From Imbricaverruca yamaguchii (lineage: Eukaryota; Arthropoda; Thecostraca; Neoverrucidae), in the NCBI GenBank assembly GCA_034440575.1, contig JAOTOL010001165.1, positions 217,501-281,500 of the forward strand: a DNA stretch of 64,000 bases, given 5' to 3'. This document shows positions 57,491-64,000 of the stretch, one piece after another (within the stretch, counting starts at the first letter, position 1; each line of letters begins with the position of its first letter). Made by a program: the position numbers and the translations under genes. Under the pieces are notes generated by a model. It saw only the letters and a list, made by a program, of their open reading frames with translations, was not told where the DNA came from and did not search any database.

Positions 57491-58624
57491 TGTCGTTGAC
57501 GGGCAGTGCCGAGCTCTAACTGCCGATACGACTGCTGCTGATTATATGATAATTGATCTCTAACCTGCCGAGGTTGGGTTCTTGGAGCGATTGTGTCCTA
57601 TTCTTCTGGAGCCGCTTTCAGTGAATGACAGGTGTTTTTCAAGGAGTCGCTGTCGTAAGCGCTCAGCGATGTGGCACCTTTAATTGACACAGCCTTTATC
57701 ATATGTCTGGGCGGTGATTTCATGCTGCTCTCAATACGAGGTGGATTTACCTGCCTCCTATATATTGAAAATATGCCCCACAATTGCTTTGTATTAAGCC
57801 ACACATGCAGGATAGTGGTGAAATGTATCCACTGAAGTTAATATGAATCTCAAACGTTTCAGGGAAATAATTTGGAAAGCAGAAAATTTAGTCGATTTTG
57901 TTTCGTTCACTTTGTGACACATTTTGTGACAGGCAATAATGTTCGACGTCTACCGGTTTAATTATCATGCACGCTTAACCAAGGCATTTCGTTGGGGTCA
58001 TATCTCTTAATAGACCTTTAAGGAGTTATACTAAGTTATACTAAGCTTTGCAACCGGTTCAAGCAATTAAATGATGGACATTTAATTGCCTATTAACTAA
58101 ATGCATTGAAGTGCCCCAGAGCACCAGGTGTTCGCCAAGAAAAATATCTGGGAGATGGCACTGGATGCACTATGCACTATACAGCTTTCATTAACTATTA
58201 CAAAAATGTATATAATCGCCCCTTTTCATAACGATGCGCTTACATTGATTTGCGGTCTTGTATGATTTTGTTCACTCCGTGGCCCCTGTCGCCTCGAAAG
58301 GTCGCAAAACAAGTGCAAATGAACTCATGCAAGTGGCATGTGGCTTTCTGATGTGATGATACTCATTTGTAATGGTGGATTCATCCACCTTATCTACCCA
58401 GCGGCGCCATGTTGTGCGCCATGACCACATCGAGTCCTGAGCCACTGGCATTACGTTCGACAACGCCCGATATGTAAATGAAAGATGGTAGGGGAAATTT
58501 GGCTACCCCCTCAGTGGGAAAAGGCAGAAAAACGTCGCAAAACCTCTTCTTCCTGACTTATGTATGTAACAGTTTTTCATCCTTTTTGGCAAGTGTCCAG
58601 ATTCGCTTACCTACCCCCTGTTAA

Positions 58625-58679
58625 TGGCCGCTATATGACCGAAGCAGTCGATCCGCCCATAAGCCCAAATAACCAACCA
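58625..58679 (+). mobile_element. Short SINE tail copy with target-site duplication
   Basis: A 55-bp unit starts TGGCCGCTATATGACCGAAG and ends CAAATAACCAACCA. It is flanked by ACCCCCTGTTAA at 58613-58624 and 58680-58691. Confidence 0.88.
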
Positions 58680-59160
58680 ACCCCCTGTTAAGTCATTGTT
58701 ATTTTTCCATTCTTATTCCGTCACCTGCCCACCTCTTCATGTGTTCTGGCCAGCTACCAACCACGCCCGTTCAGTGTGGCCGGCTCTGGCTCCCTCCGAA
58801 GTAATGCTCTGCGTGTGCCCCGGCACACCGGGCAGCACGCCACTCTGGGTGGCGCCGCTGCCAGCGTCGCCAGCCAACCACATGACCGGATGCAGTCAGT
58901 ATACCGGTATCCAGGGTCACGGACGCAGGACGTGACCATTCCGACCAATGCCATGATATTCAGCGTCACTAGTGGCGCCACCTGCAGGCGCAACGATAAA
59001 ATAAAATCAGATCTGGGGAGGGGAGAGTAAGTTCATTTTAAGGGAGGCTTCCTTCTGTGGAACATTAGATTCATTCGTTTAAGCTTTGGTTGGGCTGGGG
59101 CCGTTATCATCCCGGCAATTCCCACCCCACTGACACTACGGCGCTGCTGTCGCAGTCCGC

Positions 59161-59321
59161 GGGGACGAATAGTCTAGGGGTAAGTTGCTCGTCTCACAGT
59201 CGAAAAGTTGTGGGTTCTAGTCTCACATGTCGCTACTCTTCGCCCGCGACCAATCGGCGTGAGAGATTGGCGACGCTACATGACTTAGCGGTCGCTGTGT
59301 CGTAAATCCAATAACCAACCA
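59161..59321 (+). mobile_element. Full-length tRNA-derived SINE
   Basis: Head GGGGACGAATAGTCTAGGGG, a B-box-like GTGGGTTCTAGTCTC, body GGCGACGCTACATGAC, and tail CCAATAACCAACCA. Target-site duplications are GTCGCAGTCCGC (59149-59160) and GTCGCAGTCTGC (59322-59333). Confidence 0.88.
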
Positions 59322-60259
59322 GTCGCAGTCTGCGCCAGCAGCCCGCGCCGGCTCGGCCGCAGTTAACGCCGTGTACTCGCCCGCTGACCTTCGGTCTGAA
59401 CCACGGACCGCAGTTCTACACCCGCTGACTAGTCTAGGGTAAACTTGTTTTGACAGGCTCACATGTTCAGCCCGGTAGCTATGTGCTACTTGGAGCACTG
59501 TGCTGGCTTCCGACGGGCCGTGGCAGCTGAGCATAGACGTGCATCCTGCTCGTGCCCCGACACATTACTGGTCGGTGACGGGGCTGTGCGGTGTCAGCCG
59601 CGGGTCAGTAACGTGTCAGGGAAGCGGTGGGTCGGCGGCCGCCGTGTGTTGCGCTCGGTCCCAACGACGACCAAGCCAAACAGCCGGACCCCATTCAGGT
59701 CGCTCCCAACCGGTCTGAATGTAAGCCGCAATAAAATCGGTCGGTCCATGCTCGCCTGTATTCATGTCGGCTTTATGATTTGATGGGTTCTATTCAGGAT
59801 CGCTCTTGGCACGGCGACGACAATATTGTGCGCTATGGTGCTGTTCATAACAGTGGCGCTGAGCAGCAGGACCGTGGTCCTCAGTCGACGACGGCACAGA
59901 TGCGTTTTTGATGTCGTGCCGGTTTCTGTCATCGTCATCTGATACCATTACTGTGGTTGGCTCTGGCCGAGTCCGAGACTGACTGTCTACTCAGACTCGC
60001 GAACTCTGACTCGGATTCACGGACTCGTATCGACTCGAGCTCGCAGTGGGCGACCTGCTGATGTGAACACCATGGCTGTCGCCAGTGAACCGCTTGGGTG
60101 TGCCTTGATTCTGGCCGTAATCAGTAGTGATGGTCATACACGCTATATAAGAGCCAGCCAAAGCTGGCAGTAAGAACATACTCTACATTGTAAGTTCGTA
60201 TGACACGCCATGTCTGTTGTATGTCGGCGTGACACACCATGTCACCTATATACCAGCGT

Positions 60260-60760
60260 GTCATGCTCTGTAGACTGTTGAACAACGTGGCACATCCTGC
60301 CGCCTGTAGGTCGTGTCACCCTATGTAGACTGTAGACCTGCCCCGCCCCATATAGGCCGTCGTGTCACCCTCTGTAGACTAGACCAGCGTGGCACATACT
60401 GCCGCCTGAAGGTCGTCTGGTCACACTGTAGACCCTGTGACCTGCCCCGCCCCATATAGGCCGTCATGTCACCCTCTGTAGACTAGACCAGCGTGGCACA
60501 TACTGCCGCCTGTAGGTCGTCTGGTCACACTGTAGACTGTAGACCCCGTGACCTGCCCCGCCCCATATAGGCTGTAGTGTCACCATCTGTAGACTAGACC
60601 AGCGTGGCACATACTGCCGCCTGTGGGTCGTCGGGTCACACTGTAGACTGTAGACCCCGTGACCTGCCATGCCCCATATAGGCTGTAGTATCACCATCTG
60701 TGGACTAGACCAGCGTGGCGCATCCTGCCGCCTAGGTCGTATGATGCCCTGTAGATTATA
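60260..60760. repeat. 104-111-bp tandem repeat upstream of exon 7b
   Basis: About four units carry GCCCCATATAGGCCGT or GCCCCATATAGGCTGT, TGTAGACTAGACCAGCGTGG and CACATACTGCCGCCTG. GCCCCATATAGG recurs near 60345, 60449, 60560 and 60671. Degenerate units extend toward exon 7b at 60917. Confidence 0.85.
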
Positions 60761-60916
60761 GGCTTCCGCGATCAGCTCCGCCGACTGTAGGTCATGTACC
60801 GCTCTGTAGACTGTATGCTCACGCGATCAGTCGCCCTCCCCCTACTGTAGGCCATCGTGCCACACTCTGTAGACTGCAGGCCTCCGTGACCGGCCGCTCC
60901 GCCTGCCTGCCTTTAG

Positions 60917-61024
60917 GTCCGCAGCGGGACGCCATCGCTGCGAGAGAGTTCATTCTAAGAATGTTCGTCGACCTGAACCCCGACGCTGAGAAGATCATTT
61001 ACTCGCATTTCACGTGTGCTACAG
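60917..61024 (+). CDS. Galphaq: Gαq alternative exon 7b (ubiquitous-type)
   Basis: The exon completes Gly and encodes [20 protein letters not shown], then [15 protein letters not shown]. It is almost the standard Gαq sequence of vertebrates and the non-visual fly isoform. It has the same 108-bp length and phase as exon 7a. The acceptor is CTGCCTTTAG ending 60916 with a good pyrimidine tract; the donor is GTAACA at 61025. The intron to exon 8 is only 241 bp, so this exon has the nearer donor to the visual-type last exon. Confidence 0.96.
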
Positions 61025-61265
61025 GTAACAATGTGTCGCTCCATTGTTTGATTGCCCGCGTGTGCTCGTCTGTGCATGTGAATCTGCTTGTACCGGTGCT
61101 GGTGCTGGGGTGTGTTGGGTGTGGCATGGCCTATTCTGCAGCATACCTACCACCCATGTCCGCCTGCTGCGACTTTGGCTCTCTCGCCTGAGCTACCCGA
61201 CCCGCGATGCCGCGCTGATGCACGTCTGACCTGCTTGTATGTGCGCGTGCGTGGATGAACTTCAG

Positions 61266-61348
61266 ATACGAAGAACATCAAGCTGGTGTTTTGCGCCGTC
61301 AAAGATACCATCATGCAGGCTGCGCTGAAGCAATTTAACCTTGCCTAA
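61266..61348 (+). CDS. Galphaq: Gαq exon 8 (visual-type last exon, alpha5 helix)
   Basis: The exon completes Asp and encodes TKNIKLVFCAVKDTIMQAAL, then KQFNLA and TAA. This alpha5 helix inserts into the activated receptor. IKLVFCAVKDTIMQ.AL..FNL is the visual fly type; the common form is IRFVFAAVKDTILQ...KEYNLV. The Tyr four residues before the end is Phe here and the last residue is Ala. The acceptor is GAACTTCAG ending 61265. Confidence 0.95.
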
Positions 61349-62204
61349 CCGATCGGTGAGTAAACTGTCAGTTTGTGTGCAGATGGAGCTGAAGTAGGCG
61401 TGTGAATGCTGGTCGTGTGGTGTTGGACCATGTCTGGCAGCGTGTGACCATGTCGTGTGGTGTTGGACCATGTTGTGTGTGGTAGCCCGTGACTGTGTTC
61501 AAGGCCATGTTCATTCATTGTTGGTTTGCTTTTTCGCCCACTCCTGTATGAACGTTTGGTTTTTGTTTTTTTTGGTGAAGACGCACCTTTCTACAGCATC
61601 ACACTTGCATTCTTCATCGCATGCTGAGTTAAGTTTTCACCGTTTTGTTCATCGGCCTCCCTTCCGAGCTATATGCCTCGTGATGTGTGAATGGCCAACT
61701 ACCAACAGCTGCCGAGTCATTTTCCCATAGAGCAAAGTTTGGGACCTGGGTGTGATGTGGCCGATGATTGAGGTGTAGTAGGTTAGGGTGGATTATGTTA
61801 GGTGCAGCTAGCTTGGTATATAGGTGTAGATAATTAGTTAGAATGTTGCAACCTGAGCTGCCAGCTGTCTGGCCCGTCACTGGCAAGACGTTTTCGCCTC
61901 CAGCGATGGAGCGAGGGAACATCAATGAACAATGTTTAGTGGTCCAGAACAGAGCCAGTGCATCAAGGACTTCAATCCACTGCTAGCTATACAGATAATA
62001 ATTGGAACATTGTGTGCATTGGTTTAGCTTGTTTAGCGATTTGGAAGCGAACATGAGAAGTAGAATGTTGAAGTAGGATTTCAGATTGAGAAAATCTCAG
62101 GTATTATGTTTTCAGGTAGTATCTTCTCAGGTATTATATTTTCAGGTAGTATCATCTCAGGTTCATGCTTCTAGATTCCCTAGTATTGTACATGGTGTTG
62201 ATGC

Positions 62205-62420
62205 ACATGCACGTACAGTATTGTGCAGTTGTGCGGTGCGATATTGTACAGTTGCGCGTACAGTATTGTGCAGTTGTGCATTGCGATATTGTACAGTTGC
62301 ACGGTACAGTATTGTGCAGTTGTGCGGTACAATATTGTACATTTGTTCGGTACAGTATTGTACAGTTGTGTAGTGCAATATTACACATTTGTGCGTATAG
62401 TTGTGCGGTACAATATTGCA
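62205..62420. repeat. Degenerate short tandem array (TACAGTATTGTGCAGTTGTG)
   Basis: Units of about 17-25 bp alternate between ACAGTATTGTGCAGTTGTG and ACAATATTGTACATTTGT types. Long open frames here on both strands are repeat by-products. Confidence 0.85.
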
Positions 62421-62605
62421 CGTGTAGGTGGTACTTGGCACACTTGTGTATTGTTTTGTTTTAGTGTTGTCTAAGGCTATGCTTCACTGATAGCCTCGTG
62501 TTTCAGGATTGATTGTCACCTTGTGTCCATGTGTGTTATAAGAACGAATAGATAGACACACCCATTCAATCATCACCCATCTTCTCGCTTATTTCGTTCT
62601 TGTTG

Positions 62606-62660
62606 GACGCTATATGACAACGTAGTCGATGCAATCCTGAGCCCCAATAACCAACACATT
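62606..62660 (+). mobile_element. Short SINE tail copy
   Basis: GGACGCTATATGACAACGTA then GTCGATGCAATCCTGAGCCC and CCAATAACCAACAC. The flanks CGTTCTTGT and CGTCCTTGT form a probable duplication with one mismatch. Confidence 0.7.
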
Positions 62661-64000
62661 ACGTCCTTGTGAACAGTCTGACGAAATGTGATGGGAACTG
62701 AGTTATTTGTTCATGGTGCCTCAGTATTGCTGAGGGAACCTCGCTTCTAGTCTGCTGGTCTCGGCTAGGAAGTTATTGCCGAAATAAATCATACCCATTG
62801 AATTGAAGTCCATTGAAAATAGTTGACTTGCATTTGTTCTCAAATAATCCGATGACGTGCAACTGAATCAGCAATCTTTCATCGATTCCTCCTAAGTCAT
62901 GGGTGAGGTTTGACATGTGTGCGGCTCCACACATATGCCTACATAACTGGAGATGCCTAGTGCCTTCTCTTATTAGTCTCCTCCCACCTTGCCCCCATAC
63001 TAAATATGGAAAAGTTGGAAAAACCCGCAGCTTATGGAGTCTTATGAGCCTAGTGTGTTTGTGGAGATCTGTAGATCATAATTCCATTAATCCCTTGATG
63101 ATCAGAGCTAAGAGCTCTGCTTATAGCTCCAAAGGTACACAGAATCAGGTAAAGTTTGATATTAGAGTTAAGAACAGCAGAGGACACGAATTGCTCTTGT
63201 GGAGAATTTCGTGATGAGAGAAAGTAGTGATATTACTCACTGTACTTCTGATAAATGAAACACCAATACCACTTGGCCTTGCATCTATCAAGATGACTAT
63301 GTTTACGCCTGATGCCATTGCAGGTCGGCAACGGTGATGCATGCCAAAATGGTACTCATAGAGCATCGTTTCTAAATTATGGTCCTGGCACTCCCAGATG
63401 GTACTGAAATATATTGGAGGGGTGCCGGAAAATGGTTTCTGTCTTATGCAGTACGATACGTTACGTCCGTTACGAACCACACTGCGCCGTTAGTCAGCCG
63501 GTGCACATAGGGCGTCTCGTCAGTAAAGGTGTGAAGTATCACTGGAATATGTTCCGACAAAGTGGGTCTTATTGCTTCGCTTACTGTGATGAATGCTGTA
63601 GATTGTGTGTTTTGTATTTTCGGTCCATGCTTCCATGCTGTGAGGTTTCGACTACACCAAACCAATTCGTCTATTATTAGAATGGACTTGAGTCTCTTGT
63701 TACTCCTCATCTATCTATGCCGTTCAAAGGAAACAAAGCGTATGTCCCAGTTTAGGTCAGGGCAATTTTTGTCTCTATGCTCCTGATCATTTTGAATCAA
63801 CGTAGGCGATATTCACAGCATTTCTTAGTTCAATTACATATTTATGCACCGTGGACATGGAAGTGTAGTTTCCAGTGCATGCACAAGGGATTTCCTTTTT
63901 CTTCCTTGGACGGCAGATTTACGCTGTCATATATAACATGAGATTTGTAGATTTGGGTGCATGAGTATACTTTGATGCATTTTTAAGTGCTGTTATGACA

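Larger units (their letters stand above)
56106..60916. other. Interval between alternative exons 7a and 7b (4.8 kb)
   Basis: The interval holds a 33-bp minisatellite (56390-57490), a short SINE tail (58625-58679), a full SINE (59161-59321), and a 104-111-bp tandem repeat close to exon 7b (60260-60760). No third exon 7 variant was recognised. Confidence 0.65.
27386..61348 (+). other. Galphaq: Gene span: Gq-class G protein alpha subunit with alternative exons
   Basis: Complete coding set of a Gαq protein: exons 27386-27515, 33914-34098, 43111-43265, 44148-44276, 51553-51682, 54892-55045, then 7a (55998-56105) or 7b (60917-61024), then 61266-61348. All joins are phase consistent and give 357 residues from the first ATG or 354 from the second, against 359 in human GNAQ and 353 in Drosophila. 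Gαq couples rhodopsin-like and other receptors to phospholipase C beta at the plasma membrane. All GTPase motifs are intact: P-loop GTGESGKS (residues 44-51), switch I Arg-Ala-Pro-Thr-Thr-Gly, switch [10 protein letters not shown] with catalytic Gln (about 207), NKKD, and TCAT. The pairing of visual-like and ubiquitous-like exons follows the Drosophila gene. Confidence 0.97.
61349..64000. other. 3' flank: probable UTR or further Gαq intron
   Basis: No ubiquitous-type last exon was found. A candidate AATAAA lies at 62783-62788. The stretch has two copies of a 31-bp CAGGTAGTATC-type unit (62090-62162), a short tandem array (62205-62420) and a short SINE tail (62606-62660). Minus-strand frames of about 90-110 codons at 63145-63710 carry no motif I can name. 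Confidence 0.5.

Noticed and set aside
56639..57499. Frames of 130-290 codons with a HGVHPGWAVSS repeat
   Set aside because: By-product of the 33-bp minisatellite in a Gαq intron.
63145..63710. Minus-strand frames that might belong to a retrotransposon endonuclease or RNase H
   Set aside because: No catalytic motif could be lined up, so no call was made.
61349..64000. Canonical ubiquitous-type Gαq last exon
   Set aside because: Looked for VFAAVKDTI-like and YNLV-like codons after each AG; none was seen in the window.

Overview
Animal genomic DNA, most likely from an arthropod (chelicerate or similar). The evidence is two spliced genes with metazoan intron structure, dense retroelements and minisatellites, and a Gαq gene whose alternative exons match the arrangement known from the Drosophila Gαq gene. 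The exact organism cannot be read from the window. A tick-like chelicerate would fit the repeat-rich, moderately GC genome, but that is a guess. Both genes are on the + strand.

Gene 1 (2105-18385) is an MFS transporter of the SLC49A3/MFSD7 (FLVCR-related) family. Nine coding pieces could be placed; the first exon lies upstream of the window. Eight of nine joins keep consistent phase. The join at 10298/10966 does not with canonical sites. Three minisatellites sit on exon edges of this gene: a 54-bp array just before one acceptor, a 37-bp array that begins inside a 5' splice site and multiplies it about 25 times, and a 49-bp array grown out of the last codons and the stop.

The stretch 18.4-27.4 kb is intergenic and holds TTAA-flanked non-autonomous elements, a 1-kb foldback element and no recognised gene.

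Gene 2 (27386-61348) is the alpha subunit of a Gq-class heterotrimeric G protein. All coding exons are present: six constitutive exons, two alternative exons 7 of identical length and phase (7a resembles the fly visual isoform, 7b the ubiquitous isoform), and a last exon of the visual type ending in FNLA. A ubiquitous-type last exon, expected in this gene family, was not found before 64000 and probably lies downstream. Introns are large and full of repeats: three non-LTR retrotransposons (35.8-37.5, 45.7-47.8 and 52.7-54.4 kb), two of them broken by tRNA-derived SINEs with clear target-site duplications; a TTAA-linked chain of elements with a 416-bp near-perfect palindrome (40.4-42.7 kb); and minisatellites between exons 7a and 7b.

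A tRNA-derived SINE family is present as three full copies (about 165 bp) and at least seven very short tail-only copies (about 55-65 bp). Most are flanked by target-site duplications, and one sits exactly on the acceptor of Gαq exon 5.
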